64,000 nt of DNA from positions 15,613-79,612 of the forward strand of contig CAVJLN010000006.1 of the NCBI GenBank assembly GCA_963650485.1. The letters run 5' to 3'. Position numbers and translations under genes: made by a program. A model generated the notes under the pieces. It saw only the letters and a program-made list of their open reading frames with translations. It searched no databases and had not been told where the DNA came from. Each line of letters starts with the position of its first letter. Within the stretch, counting starts at the first letter, position 1. Shown piece by piece: positions 25,738 to 34,641 of the stretch. The stretch comes from Suilimivivens sp963650485 (GTDB taxonomy: Bacteria; Bacillota; Clostridia; Lachnospirales; Lachnospiraceae).

Positions 25738-26547
25738 TTAGTTGTAAGAGCTTAATGCATTATAAATCCGGATTTCCACACGACGGTTCATAGCTCGTCC
25801 CTCCGGCGTGGAGTTGTCCGCAATGGGAATATATTCGCCTCGTCCTGAATGCTTCACTTTACTCATATCAAGCGTAGTATTATCTCTCAGATAATAGAAC
25901 ACGGATAGCGCACGTCCCGCACTCAGTTCATCGTTGTTGGAATACTTCGCCCCGGACATAGGAACATTGTCCGTATGTCCTTCTATTTCAATTGTCCCTT
26001 CTGCAAACCGCTGTAAGATAATTCCGAGCTGATTCATCATGGACAGAGATTCCTGTTTTAATTCCACGCTTCCCGAATCAAAAAGTAGAGCTCCGTTTAC
26101 CGTGAGCTGTACATACTGGGAAGTGAATTCAATATCCACCTCTTTATCCAGATTCTTTTCTATAAGAGCCTCTTCCACCTTCCCTGCCAGTTCTTCGGAC
26201 TGCTTCAGCTGCTCCTCGTCTACCATTTCCATGGCTTCTTCAAATTCCTTGGGCATTTCTTCCCCCTCAGGATTCTTGCCGGTGCTGTTAAGGTAATCGT
26301 CCAGCTCATTCAGCTGGCTCACACCGTTACTGATCAGCATGCCATCACCAATAGCAGAAGCGCCTCCGCTAAAGATACTGAAGGTTTGATTAAAGGATGC
26401 CGCCATCAGTTCAAACTTCTGGGCATCCATCGTAGACATGGAAAACAGCATAACAAAGAAGCATAACAGGAGGTTCATCAGATCTGCGAAGGTTGCCTGC
26501 CACGCTGGCGCACCCTTCGGCGGTTCCTCCGGCTTTCTCTTAGCCAA
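25738..26547 (-). CDS. motB: Flagellar stator protein MotB (PomB/MotS-like ion channel), 269 aa
   Basis: Stator subunit that anchors to peptidoglycan. The single helix holds the ion-binding Asp in FADLMNLLLCFFVMLFSMSTMD, which resembles sodium-type PomB/MotS more than proton-type MotB. The C-terminal OmpA-like domain (FDSGSVELK ... IEGHTDNVPM ... LSAGRALSV) binds peptidoglycan. Start is a TTG at 26547 with GGAGGTG six bases upstream, overlapping the motA stop (TTGGCTAA). An upstream in-frame start would place extra residues inside motA. Confidence 0.93.
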   Translation of the reverse strand: MAKRKPEEPPKGAPAWQATFADLMNLLLCFFVMLFSMSTMDAQKFELMAASFNQTFSIFSGGASAIGDGMLISNGVSQLNELDDYLNSTGKNPEGEEMPKEFEEAMEMVDEEQLKQSEELAGKVEEALIEKNLDKEVDIEFTSQYVQLTVNGALLFDSGSVELKQESLSMMNQLGIILQRFAEGTIEIEGHTDNVPMSGAKYSNNDELSAGRALSVFYYLRDNTTLDMSKVKHSGRGEYIPIADNSTPEGRAMNRRVEIRIYNALSSYN

Positions 26548-27334
26548 CCTCTTCACCTCCCTCGGCAGAATCACCTGCACGGTCTGCCGGAGCCAGGAAG
26601 GATTTCAGTTTTTCTTCAATGACCCGCGGATTCTCGCCTGCCTGAATCGAAAGCAATCCTTCAATGGCAATTTCTTTCATCGTGATTTCATTTGCATTGT
26701 TTAACTTTAATTTGCCTGCAACCGGAGCACATATCCAGTTAGCCAGCATGGAGCCGTATAAGGTGGTAATCAGCGCTACTGCCATGGAAGGCCCGATACT
26801 GCTCGGATCGTCCATTTCATAAAGCATGTTAACCAGACCGATCAGTGTACCGATCATACCCCAGGCAGGTCCCATTGCACCGAGGTCTTCCCAGAAGGAA
26901 ATTTTGCTCTTATGACGTTCTTCAATGCTGACAAGCTCTGTTTCCAGAATGCCTCGTACCAGATCCGGATCCGTACCGTCCACAATCAGAAGGATTCCCT
27001 TCTTCATGAACTCGTCTTCCAGATTTCCTGCAGCCTCTTCCAGCGAAAGAAGTCCCTCCTTACGTGCTACATTCGACAGATCAATGATCTGACGGATCAT
27101 GTGCTTCACATCATTAGGCGGTGTCTTAAATACAAGCATAAAGCTCTTCCATCCGGCTATATACTCTTTCATGGATGTGGATGCCATAATTGCAAAAAAA
27201 GCGCCACCAAATGTAATAACTGCTGACGGGGGATCTATGTATCGATAAAAGTTCTCTGCACCTGCGTTACTGATGATTCCGTATATACACATGGCAAAGC
27301 ATAACACCAAGCCAAGAATTGACGCCAAATCCAC
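26540..27334 (-). CDS. motA: Flagellar stator protein MotA (PomA-like), 264 aa
   Basis: Four-helix stator subunit. N-terminus MDLASILGL and the block SSIGPSMAVALITTLYGSMLAN are close to PomA/MotP-type stators. GPAWGMIGTLIGLVNML forms the third helix. The start is a GTG with AAGGTG upstream. The motAB pair sits between flbD and fliL; in B. subtilis it is elsewhere, but the flbD-motAB order is usual in Clostridia. Confidence 0.95.
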   Translation of the reverse strand: MDLASILGLVLCFAMCIYGIISNAGAENFYRYIDPPSAVITFGGAFFAIMASTSMKEYIAGWKSFMLVFKTPPNDVKHMIRQIIDLSNVARKEGLLSLEEAAGNLEDEFMKKGILLIVDGTDPDLVRGILETELVSIEERHKSKISFWEDLGAMGPAWGMIGTLIGLVNMLYEMDDPSSIGPSMAVALITTLYGSMLANWICAPVAGKLKLNNANEITMKEIAIEGLLSIQAGENPRVIEEKLKSFLAPADRAGDSAEGGEEVG

Positions 27335-27354
27335 TTTATATCACCTTTTTTGCG

Positions 27355-27540
27355 TTAATCTGCAAAAATATCCTTTCTATACGATTTTACAAGATTTTTG
27401 ATCTCTTGTCTACTTTCTTTTACAATTATTTTCCTGCCGGTGGTAAATAAAATGACTGTATCCGGTGTTTCTTCAACAAGCTCAATGAGTTCCGGATTTA
27501 CCAGTACTTTTCTACCACTCATTTTCGTCAGTTCAATCAT
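27355..27540 (-). CDS. flbD: FlbD-family flagellar protein (SwrD), 61 aa
   Basis: Tiny protein of the FlbD/SwrD family. MIELTKMSGRKVLVNPELIELVEETPDTVI and a C-terminal basic helix. In B. subtilis SwrD (YlzI) is needed for full motor power and swarming and lies in the same place, next to flgE. Start is the ATG at 27540 with GGAGGTG six bases upstream. Followed by motA, which is also a motor component. Confidence 0.92.
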   Translation of the reverse strand: MIELTKMSGRKVLVNPELIELVEETPDTVILFTTGRKIIVKESRQEIKNLVKSYRKDIFAD

Positions 27541-27851
27541 ATGCTTCACCTCCGGGAAATTGCTTAAGGGAACGTGCAGAATTTACACGTCCCCCTACAT
27601 CTTTATGTATTTTGAAGCTTCCTGCTTCCCTTTTAATTATCCGAATGCAACTCTTCAGAGCTACATTCGCCATATAAATCTTGTTATATGGCTTGTAACT
27701 ATTCAGAACTCCATTCGCAAAACCGCTGTTTCACAGCTTATGTTTTGCTCATGTAGTTACTTCGCCATATAAATTATGTCAAATGTCCTTACGAATGCAA
27801 GCATTCGACGTCCATGTTGCCATAATTTGCATGGCTCTGAATAGTTACATA
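27541..27851. other. Intergenic region between flgE and flbD, rich in inverted repeats
   Basis: No gene is seen in these 311 bases. It holds the flbD ribosome binding site, an imperfect hairpin (27568-27594), a GCCATATAA hairpin (27670-27693) and a 154-base element with inverted ends (see separate entry). A clear T-tailed terminator is not found, so the operon can continue through, but attenuation by the hairpins is possible. Confidence 0.6.
27695..27848. repeat. MITE-like element 1, 154 bp with 15-base inverted ends
   Basis: Left end GTAACTATTCAGAAC (27695-27709) and right end GCTCTGAATAGTTAC (27834-27848) match inversely at 14 of 15 positions. Inside is a CGAATGCAAGCATTCG palindrome (27792-27807). 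It ends three bases from the flgE stop codon. Left of it, bases 27652-27690 carry a degenerate partial copy (CTTCAGAGCTACATTCGCCATATAA). Confidence 0.6.
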
Positions 27852-29252
27852 TTAACGTTTCAGGTTCGTCAATTCTTCCAGCAGTGTATCCGATACGGTA
27901 ATAATTCGGCTGTTTGCCTGAAAACCACGCTGAGTGGTAATCATTTCGGTAAATTCTGCGGACAGGTCAACGTTACTCATTTCCAGTACGCCGGAATTCA
28001 TATATCCGCCTCCTGCGGTAATATCTTCACCGACCCCGTTAAAGTCACCGGAGTTCTGTGTTGCGGAATAAAGATTATCTCCCTCCTTGGAAAGACCGGA
28101 CGCATTGGCGAAGTTGGCAACTGCGATCTGACCTAACAGTCTCTTCTGTCCATTGTCATAGGAAGCATAGATCTTACCATCCTTCTGGATTGCGATACCG
28201 CTCATTTCACCGACCTTACGACCGGAGCCGTTGCCCTTGGTGTCACCCTTCGAACCTACGAAGGTGGAGCTTCCGTTGTTGTTCTGGTTTGAAGTCGCTG
28301 AGAAGTCTGCGGTAATATTTTCGAAGCTTGGAAGCTTCGTTGCATCAAAGGAAAAGGTGATTGACGTCTGGGTGGCGGTATCTCCCTGTGCTTTGCCGAC
28401 ATTCACAAAGGAACCATCCTTGGTGCTGTACTGCAGAAGTACCGTTGCACCACTTGTGTCGCCGGCATGTCCTGTGACATTATCAATCTTCACATAATCG
28501 GATATCGTGCTTCCGCTTGCCACAACGCTCTTTCCATTGCTGTCGATAATATCCTCCACCTGCAGATAGAACATTCCGTCATCTGCCGTTGTATCTTCAT
28601 CATGCAGCGTACAGCGGACGGTATACTTAAATCCCTTATTATCATAAACTTCAAGATTTACCACTCTTCCCTCGGTACTGGTTACGTTGGTATCGTTCGT
28701 ATCAATAATACCGGAGAAGGTTGCCTGACTGGTTGCCTGTGCCGGATAAGTCATATTGGCTTCTGTCATAACCCGGAGTGCCGATACGGTATCCTGTTTA
28801 ATGGTAGTAGGATCTGTGGTATCCGGAAGCCATCCCATCACATTGTAGCCGGTACTGGTCATGGCAAGGTTTCCGGCACCATCCACATAAAAGGAACCAT
28901 CCCTGGTAAAGAAGTTCTCACTTCCGTTATTGACAATGAAGAACGATTCTCCGGTAATCATGACATCAAACGGATCGTTTGTTGTCTGTGTTGCACCCTG
29001 CTGGGTAATTGCGGTTTTAATTGCACTGGTCTTGGATCCAAGACCGATCTGACGCGCATTCGTACCACCGACACCGGTTGTTGCATTCGCACCGGATGCC
29101 GCCTGCGTGGTCTGATACATCAAATCACTGAATGTCATAGACTGCGATTTGTATGCGGTTGTGTTTACATTGGCGATATTGTTACCAATAACGTCCATTC
29201 TTGTCTGGTGTGTTTTAAGGCCTGCCACACCAGAATATAATGATCTCATCAT
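27852..29252 (-). CDS. flgE: Flagellar hook protein FlgE, 466 aa
   Basis: Hook subunit. N-terminal MMRSLYSGVAGLKTHQTRMDVIGNNIANVNT and C-terminal SNVDLSAEFTEMITTQRGFQANSRIITVSDTLLEELTNLKR are the conserved hook/rod coiled-coil ends; the middle is the variable surface domain. Start at 29252 has AGGAGG nine bases upstream; a longer reading frame overlaps the preceding gene and is not used. Exported through the type III gate without a signal peptide. Confidence 0.96.
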   Translation of the reverse strand: MMRSLYSGVAGLKTHQTRMDVIGNNIANVNTTAYKSQSMTFSDLMYQTTQAASGANATTGVGGTNARQIGLGSKTSAIKTAITQQGATQTTNDPFDVMITGESFFIVNNGSENFFTRDGSFYVDGAGNLAMTSTGYNVMGWLPDTTDPTTIKQDTVSALRVMTEANMTYPAQATSQATFSGIIDTNDTNVTSTEGRVVNLEVYDNKGFKYTVRCTLHDEDTTADDGMFYLQVEDIIDSNGKSVVASGSTISDYVKIDNVTGHAGDTSGATVLLQYSTKDGSFVNVGKAQGDTATQTSITFSFDATKLPSFENITADFSATSNQNNNGSSTFVGSKGDTKGNGSGRKVGEMSGIAIQKDGKIYASYDNGQKRLLGQIAVANFANASGLSKEGDNLYSATQNSGDFNGVGEDITAGGGYMNSGVLEMSNVDLSAEFTEMITTQRGFQANSRIITVSDTLLEELTNLKR

Positions 29253-29328
29253 AAGAAATGACCTCCTTGTTTCGAGCCGCTTCTCATTCCGTCTGTCAGT
29301 CGGGAATGTAAGCCTCCGTAAGGTCCGG

Positions 29329-29724
29329 CTATATAATAACGGCTCCATCAATATTTGTAAAAACATTTTCATCTGTTTCGTTCTGCTGCATTGCGGTCAC
29401 AACGGTATTATTGGGTATATTCACAATAAATGCCAGCTGATCCACCAGCACCAGGGATTCTCTGATTCCCTTTTGAGAAGCTTTGTCGGTTCCTGCCTGT
29501 AAGCGTTCCTTCTGGTTCTGCGTCAGCTCAATGTTTCTGTTTGAAAGCCGTTGTGCGGCATGCTTGGAAAATTTCACTTCCCGGCTGCTGCTCTGTGTGC
29601 TTTCCAGAATTTCCTGAAAGCTTTTCCCATCCGTGGTCTTCACAGGAGTATTGCCCTTTACTCCGTTCAGGTATTGATCCTGCAGCTGCTCAATCGTAAG
29701 GAATCCATTATTCTTCACGATCAT
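29329..29724 (-). CDS. TIGR02530-family flagellar operon protein, 131 aa
   Basis: Conserved protein found between flgD and flgE in Firmicutes flagellar operons, recognised from FSKHAAQRLSNRNIELTQNQKERLQAG and the C-terminal IVNIPNNTVVTAMQQNETDENVFTNIDGAVII. The function is unproven; a hook-assembly role follows from its constant position. Short, soluble, no signal peptide. 76 bases separate it from flgE. Confidence 0.9.
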   Translation of the reverse strand: MIVKNNGFLTIEQLQDQYLNGVKGNTPVKTTDGKSFQEILESTQSSSREVKFSKHAAQRLSNRNIELTQNQKERLQAGTDKASQKGIRESLVLVDQLAFIVNIPNNTVVTAMQQNETDENVFTNIDGAVII

Positions 29725-29747
29725 ACCAGTTCTCCTCCCTGAGATTC

Positions 29748-30446
29748 TTATGCTTCCTGCGGCTCATCGGCATCTTCTTCAGCCTCTCCCGTGCTTTCCT
29801 GTGCACGGTCATGCTCCTTTACCAGTTCTTCCATACGCTCTGCGTACTTCTGAAGCTTTGTCACGTAATCGTTCGAAATAAAGCTCTTCTGATAGGTTGT
29901 CATTGCTTCATAGCCGGCTTTCAGAGTCTCTACAGTTTCTTTATCCCCATAAGCCAGCTCATCCAGACTCGGAAGCTTATTCATTGAAGTGCAGAATGCT
30001 ACAGCAAGCTCATAAGAGGACTGGTATTCTTCACTGATGACTGCGGTAACATCTTCTGCGGAATACTTCGTTCCGTCAATCGATACATATGCTTTGTTGT
30101 TTTCGTAGGTAACATATTCCACGACTCCCTGAAGGGTTTTGGATTCTCCACCCGAATCGGTTGTGGTTACCTCTACAAGCTTTCCTACCATAGAGGATGC
30201 TCTGGACAATTCCATGGAGGATGCCATATTCTGCATCTGCTCTACCTGTGAAAAGGTTGCATACTGGGATATGTATTCGGTATTGGATGTCGGCTCTAAC
30301 GGATCCTGGTATTTCATCTGCGCTACCAGCAGCTGTAAAAAGGCATCCTTATCCATTCCGCTGCTGCTTGCCGTCGCTTTCTTCGCAGAGGCTTCCGCTT
30401 CGGTCTGCTGGATCTCGCCATCCTTAACTACTGCATTTACTGCCAT
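29748..30446 (-). CDS. flgD: Hook cap protein FlgD with extended acidic C-terminus, 232 aa
   Basis: Scaffold for hook polymerisation. The N-terminal block GMDKDAFLQLLVAQMKYQDPLEPTSNTEYISQYATFSQVEQM is diagnostic. A Tudor-like segment (GKLVEV ... GVVEYV) follows, then instead of the usual beta domain a helical stretch and an acidic tail (EAEEDADEPQEA). Start as given has a good ribosome binding site and follows fliK by 21 bases. Confidence 0.92.
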   Translation of the reverse strand: MAVNAVVKDGEIQQTEAEASAKKATASSSGMDKDAFLQLLVAQMKYQDPLEPTSNTEYISQYATFSQVEQMQNMASSMELSRASSMVGKLVEVTTTDSGGESKTLQGVVEYVTYENNKAYVSIDGTKYSAEDVTAVISEEYQSSYELAVAFCTSMNKLPSLDELAYGDKETVETLKAGYEAMTTYQKSFISNDYVTKLQKYAERMEELVKEHDRAQESTGEAEEDADEPQEA

Positions 30447-30467
30447 GCTCTCTCCTTTCCGACTTTC

Positions 30468-31895
30468 CTATGCGGTAAAGTCTACGGTATTTCCGTTTGC
30501 TTCCATCATCTTTGCGGCAAGCATCTCTTCTTCGGTTGCCTCCTCTTCAAAGGCTGCATCCAGAGAAGCAAGATTGATTCTTCTCGGTGTTCTGCGCTGC
30601 TGTTCATACGCATCCTGTCCGGAATTCTCCTGTCCCTGCCATAAGCTGCTCTCAAAGCCTCTGGTGTCCACGGATACTTCAATGGCTTCTACCTTCACTC
30701 CCTGTTCGTTCAGCACTTCCTTAAGCTGTAACATCTGTGTCTCCACAGCGTTCTTCACGGCTTCATTCTGCACATGGAACAATGCGGTAATCTCTCCTGC
30801 ATGGTTCGTAAGCTGTACATGAACGGTTCCAAGACTCTGCGGATGAAGCTGCATTTCAAGGGAATCCACATTCGGAGTAATCCGGATCTTAATGCTGCTT
30901 AAAATCTGATCCATAATCTCCTGTGTGTTCGAGGTATAAGCGGTTGTGCTTTGTGTAAAACCGGTTTCGTTTACCGTCACACGATTCTGTAACGGATTGT
31001 TGAACATTGCATTGCCGGACGACAAATCAGCTCCTGTGTCCTTTCCCTCAGAACTCTGTCTGCCGCTCTCTTGCTTCGGGGTGTTTTCCGAATCCCCGGA
31101 GTCGGTTTTCGTCATTCCGACGGTTCTTGTGACTTTTCCGCTGCCATCAGTTTCCAAAGAAACCTCCTGTCCGTTCACACGAATGTCCACGTTGATTCTC
31201 TGCTCTTTTTCTTCTGTCCCGGTGCCATTGCCATTCACAGATTCTTCACCGGTCATCTCATCTGCCGAAATATTTCCGGTATTCTGCATCCCTTCCCGCA
31301 CATCCTCCATTACGCCGGTCAGCTCCTCCGGTGTCAGGGAAAGGGTCTGCTGCAGATCCTGTGTCAGATTGCCTGCCATCTGCTGCAATGACTGGAGATT
31401 CTGAAAAAGTGCTTCGTTGGTTAATAATGATGAGGAATCCGTTTCGCCACTTAAAGTTAAAACAAGCTGGGATAAATTTGCTGGATCAAGCAATGATACC
31501 ATATCCATCCCCAGAATTTCCATCGCCTCCCGTAAATCTTCCTCCGACACATTGAGTGTTTCCATAATGGCAGTCTTCATTTTGTCGGCAGCTTTGGTGA
31601 TTTCATCGGCCTGTTCTTCAAAAGAGCCGGTCTTTTGCGGTTGCTCGGTATTGTTCACACCGGTAACCTTACGGCTGTCTGCTGTGCTCTTTGACATATC
31701 CACAGCATTCGCTGTTCCGGGACTCTTTACTGCAGCTGACGGACGTACCTCATACAGATTGCGGTTTCCTGTCGTTGCCTTGTTCATCGCACTTCCGAAA
31801 TTGTTGTCCGTTCCGCTCGTCTTAGAAGAGACGCAGCTTCCGGTGTGGATGTAATTCAGCAGCGAACCCGCGTTCTTTACAGGTGCACTCGTCAT
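30468..31895 (-). CDS. fliK: Flagellar hook-length control protein FliK, 475 aa
   Basis: Ruler protein that triggers the switch from hook to filament export. Low-complexity N-terminal two-thirds rich in Ser, Thr, Gln and Asn, then the C-terminal Flg_hook domain (LEMQLHPQSLGTVHVQLTNHAGEITALFHVQNEAVKNAVE ... LNEQGVKVEAIEVSV). The ATG at 31895 has AGGAGG seven bases upstream; an upstream in-frame ATG is rejected. A weak sigma-28-like sequence lies just before it. Confidence 0.9.
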   Translation of the reverse strand: MTSAPVKNAGSLLNYIHTGSCVSSKTSGTDNNFGSAMNKATTGNRNLYEVRPSAAVKSPGTANAVDMSKSTADSRKVTGVNNTEQPQKTGSFEEQADEITKAADKMKTAIMETLNVSEEDLREAMEILGMDMVSLLDPANLSQLVLTLSGETDSSSLLTNEALFQNLQSLQQMAGNLTQDLQQTLSLTPEELTGVMEDVREGMQNTGNISADEMTGEESVNGNGTGTEEKEQRINVDIRVNGQEVSLETDGSGKVTRTVGMTKTDSGDSENTPKQESGRQSSEGKDTGADLSSGNAMFNNPLQNRVTVNETGFTQSTTAYTSNTQEIMDQILSSIKIRITPNVDSLEMQLHPQSLGTVHVQLTNHAGEITALFHVQNEAVKNAVETQMLQLKEVLNEQGVKVEAIEVSVDTRGFESSLWQGQENSGQDAYEQQRRTPRRINLASLDAAFEEEATEEEMLAAKMMEANGNTVDFTA

Positions 31896-31933
31896 TTTCT
31901 TTCCTCCTATCTTATTTTCAAGGTACAATTAAT

Positions 31934-31960
31934 ATATCGGTCAAAGGAGCGGTCTCCTTA
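31934..31960 (-). promoter_or_regulatory. Weak sigma-28-like sequence before fliK
   Basis: Minus-strand TAAG (31957-31960), 15 bases, ACCGATAT (31934-31941). Compared with TAAA-N15-GCCGATAT this is one mismatch in each box. It overlaps the stop of the preceding gene and would give an internal transcript from fliK. Low confidence because such matches arise by chance. Confidence 0.3.
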
Positions 31961-32845
31961 AGACTCCGGATCCATAATTTTAGTGAGCTGGGCGGCAACG
32001 ACCGGATCCATTACCCCTAAAATTTTGCCCCGGTCGTCAGCCTCCATCACCCCTAAAATCCGTGCTGCCAGATCTAAATTATCGGTCATATTTTCAATGA
32101 TCGTGGCTGCCTGCTTGGGTTTCATCTCGGAATAAGCCTTCGCATAATTTTTGACTTCATCCGTTTCTTCTGTCTGTGCTGCCACCTGCTTATACAGGTA
32201 CTCTGCCGTAGCGGGATCCATGGATTCATAATACTTTTTGTATTCCTCAATTCCCGGTCCCTTATCCGCATAGACAACTTCCTCATAAAACTGGGTCTTA
32301 ATCTTCTCAAATTCCAACTGACTGTCTTCAAAGGTCTTCAAACGTTCAATCTCCGCCTTTAACTGGGAAACCTCATCGGTATTCTCGGTATTGGCAGACT
32401 TCGCCCGCTCCAGCTCCAGTTCCAGCTCCTTAATATAATCCACAGCCTCCTGCAAACTGCTGTAACCACCATATGACTGCGAATGATCAGTAGCAACCTC
32501 CGTATCGCTGTTCTTCGGGAGAATCAGGTTCAAGACCGGAACATCCTTTAATACCGGTGTCAGTACATTGCTTCCAAATCCCCCCAGATCAAGCTTTACC
32601 ACCAGACACAGAATCGCAACCCAGATCAGTACAATGATAAAGGTGACTAAGAATACCGAGCCGCTGCCTGCCTCTTCCTCATCCGCAAGATCTGCTTCCT
32701 GACTGGCAATTTCCTTTGCCCTCGCCCTCGCTGCCTTCTTCTGCTCCTTCTGCTCCTTTTTCAGTTGTTTCTTTTCTTCCTTCAGACGCTGCTTTTCCGC
32801 TTTCGCCTCTTCCGGAGTCATTACATCTTCTAAATCCGAACTCAA
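31958..32845 (-). CDS. MotE-like membrane protein (MgtE N-terminal domain), 295 aa
   Basis: Strongly charged N-terminal coiled coil (residues 10-50), one membrane helix (about 66-88), a second coiled coil (about 130-195), and a C-terminal domain resembling the MgtE intracellular N domain (AKAYSEMKPKQAATIIENMTDNLDLAARILGVMEADDRGKILGVMDPVVAAQLTKIM). MotE-type proteins with this layout are flagellar chaperones for the stator, and B. subtilis has YlxF at this exact place, between fliJ and fliK. The start is a TTG with GGAGAG upstream, or an ATG eight codons later. Confidence 0.8.
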   Translation of the reverse strand: MSSDLEDVMTPEEAKAEKQRLKEEKKQLKKEQKEQKKAARARAKEIASQEADLADEEEAGSGSVFLVTFIIVLIWVAILCLVVKLDLGGFGSNVLTPVLKDVPVLNLILPKNSDTEVATDHSQSYGGYSSLQEAVDYIKELELELERAKSANTENTDEVSQLKAEIERLKTFEDSQLEFEKIKTQFYEEVVYADKGPGIEEYKKYYESMDPATAEYLYKQVAAQTEETDEVKNYAKAYSEMKPKQAATIIENMTDNLDLAARILGVMEADDRGKILGVMDPVVAAQLTKIMDPES

Positions 32846-32856
32846 AATACTCTCTC

Positions 32857-33300
32857 CTATGCTTTCCTGCCATGTGTATAACTGACAAGCTCGTCGATTT
32901 CCCTAGATTCCCTTGCGTTTTCCTCTTTCACGAACTGTTCAAACGCCTTCTCACGCAGCTTTTCCTGCGTTTTGCTCTCCTGCATGGCAGTCTGCAGTGC
33001 AAGCCTTGCCTCTTCCATGCGGTCCTCTGCACGCTTCACGTTAAGCTTCTGTTCGGCAATAAACTCATCCATACGGAGCAGTGCTTCCTTATTCTCGATA
33101 ATATCCATGATATTTAAGGTATCCTCCCGTAGGGAGCGACCTTCCTCTTCATAAGCTTCTTTGCGTTTCTTTAACTGTTCGAGCTTTTCCTCTTCCTCGT
33201 TCAGGGCTGCCCTTGCTGCCGCGAACTCATTCTTTGCCTGTTCTTCCAGTTTCTTTTTCACTTCCAGAATGCTCTGCATCCGGTATTTAAACTTAGCCAT
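32857..33300 (-). CDS. fliJ: Flagellar export protein FliJ, 147 aa
   Basis: Coiled-coil stalk of the export ATPase complex. KFKYRMQSILEVKKKLEEQAKNEFAAARAALNEEEEKLEQL is typical of FliJ, and the whole protein is predicted helical. It starts inside fliI (ATGGCTAA overlap, eight bases). Length normal. Confidence 0.94.
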   Translation of the reverse strand: MAKFKYRMQSILEVKKKLEEQAKNEFAAARAALNEEEEKLEQLKKRKEAYEEEGRSLREDTLNIMDIIENKEALLRMDEFIAEQKLNVKRAEDRMEEARLALQTAMQESKTQEKLREKAFEQFVKEENARESREIDELVSYTHGRKA

Positions 33301-34615
33301 CGAAAATTTCCTTCAGCATGGATACGGTCTGTTCAAAGGTAAACTTATCGGACACATCCTGTATCAGAAACTCATTGACCTCTCCGATTTTGGAAATCGC
33401 ATAATCAATATCAGGGTTGCTTCCTGCCTTATATGCACCGATATTAATCAGATCCTCTGCCTCTGCATAAGTCGCCATGACATTTTTGAGCTTACCGGCA
33501 TAAGACTTGTGCTCTCTCGTTGCAATCTGACTCATGCAACGGGAAATGCTCTGCAGCACATCAATCGCCGGATAATGGTTCTTATGTGCCAGCTTACGAT
33601 CCAGCATAATATGTCCGTCCAGAATGCTTCGTGCCGTATCGGTGATTGGTTCATTGAAATCATCACCGTCTACGAGTACGGTATAAAGTCCGGTGATCGA
33701 GCCTTTGTCGGAACATCCGGCACGCTCTAAGAGCTTTGGCATCTCGGAATAAACGCTCGGCGGATAGCCACGTGATACCGGAGGCTCCCCACTTGCAAGC
33801 CCGATCTCTCTTTGTGCCATGGAAAAACGGGTCATGGAGTCCATCATTAAAAGGACATCCTTCCCCTGATCGCGGAAATATTCCGCAATTGCTGTTGCCG
33901 TCTGCGCTGCCTTCTTACGTTCCAACGCCGGCTTATCTGAGGTTGCGACTACAACGACCGACCGCTTCATGCCCTCCGGCCCCAAGTCCCTCTCAATAAA
34001 TTCACGCACCTCTCTGCCTCGTTCGCCGATCAGCGCGATGACATTAATATCTGCTTTGGTATTCCGGGCAAACATTCCCATTAAGGTAGACTTCCCCACA
34101 CCGGAGCCTGCGAAAATTCCGATTCGCTGTCCCTTGCCAACCGTAATCAGTCCGTCTACGGCCTTTACTCCCAGAGGAAGTACTTCAGAAATAATCTTTC
34201 GTGACATGGGATCCGGAGGCTTCGCCTCTACCGAATATTCCTCGCCCGATAAAACCATCTCCTCATTGGGGCGCCCCAATCCATCTAACGTATGGGCTAA
34301 CAGGGATTCATCCACGCGCACCTTTAAGGGTGCACCGGTGTTCTCCACACTGCTTCCCGGCCCGATTCCCTCGACATTCTCATAAGGCATCAGCAGGTTT
34401 CTCCCATTACGGAACCCAACCACTTCAGCAAGTGCCGGTTTACTTCCCGCATTCGCTGCACTGGGGTATATCATGCAGATATCTCCCAGTCTGGCAGACG
34501 GGCCTGCCGACTCAATCGTCAAGCCTACAACATTTACGACCTTTCCACGTACCTTAAATAAGCCATCCGTGGATACCGATCTATATTTCTCAAACTGAAT
34601 ATCCGAAAGCTCCAT
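33293..34615 (-). CDS. fliI: Flagellum-specific ATPase FliI, 440 aa
   Basis: Hexameric export ATPase related to the F1 beta subunit. Walker A GIFAGSGVGKSTLMG, Walker B VLLMMDSMTRF and the PPSVYSEMPKLLERAG segment are typical. N-terminal beta-barrel and C-terminal helical domain are present. Follows fliH by 26 bases. Confidence 0.97.
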   Translation of the reverse strand: MELSDIQFEKYRSVSTDGLFKVRGKVVNVVGLTIESAGPSARLGDICMIYPSAANAGSKPALAEVVGFRNGRNLLMPYENVEGIGPGSSVENTGAPLKVRVDESLLAHTLDGLGRPNEEMVLSGEEYSVEAKPPDPMSRKIISEVLPLGVKAVDGLITVGKGQRIGIFAGSGVGKSTLMGMFARNTKADINVIALIGERGREVREFIERDLGPEGMKRSVVVVATSDKPALERKKAAQTATAIAEYFRDQGKDVLLMMDSMTRFSMAQREIGLASGEPPVSRGYPPSVYSEMPKLLERAGCSDKGSITGLYTVLVDGDDFNEPITDTARSILDGHIMLDRKLAHKNHYPAIDVLQSISRCMSQIATREHKSYAGKLKNVMATYAEAEDLINIGAYKAGSNPDIDYAISKIGEVNEFLIQDVSDKFTFEQTVSMLKEIFDG

Positions 34616-34641
34616 CCCGGTATTTCCTTTCTGCTTCTTTC

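Noticed and set aside
29253..29372. N-terminal extension of FlgE by 40 codons
   Set aside because: Conserved hook proteins begin at MMRSLYSG; AGGAGG precedes that ATG and the extension overlaps the upstream gene.
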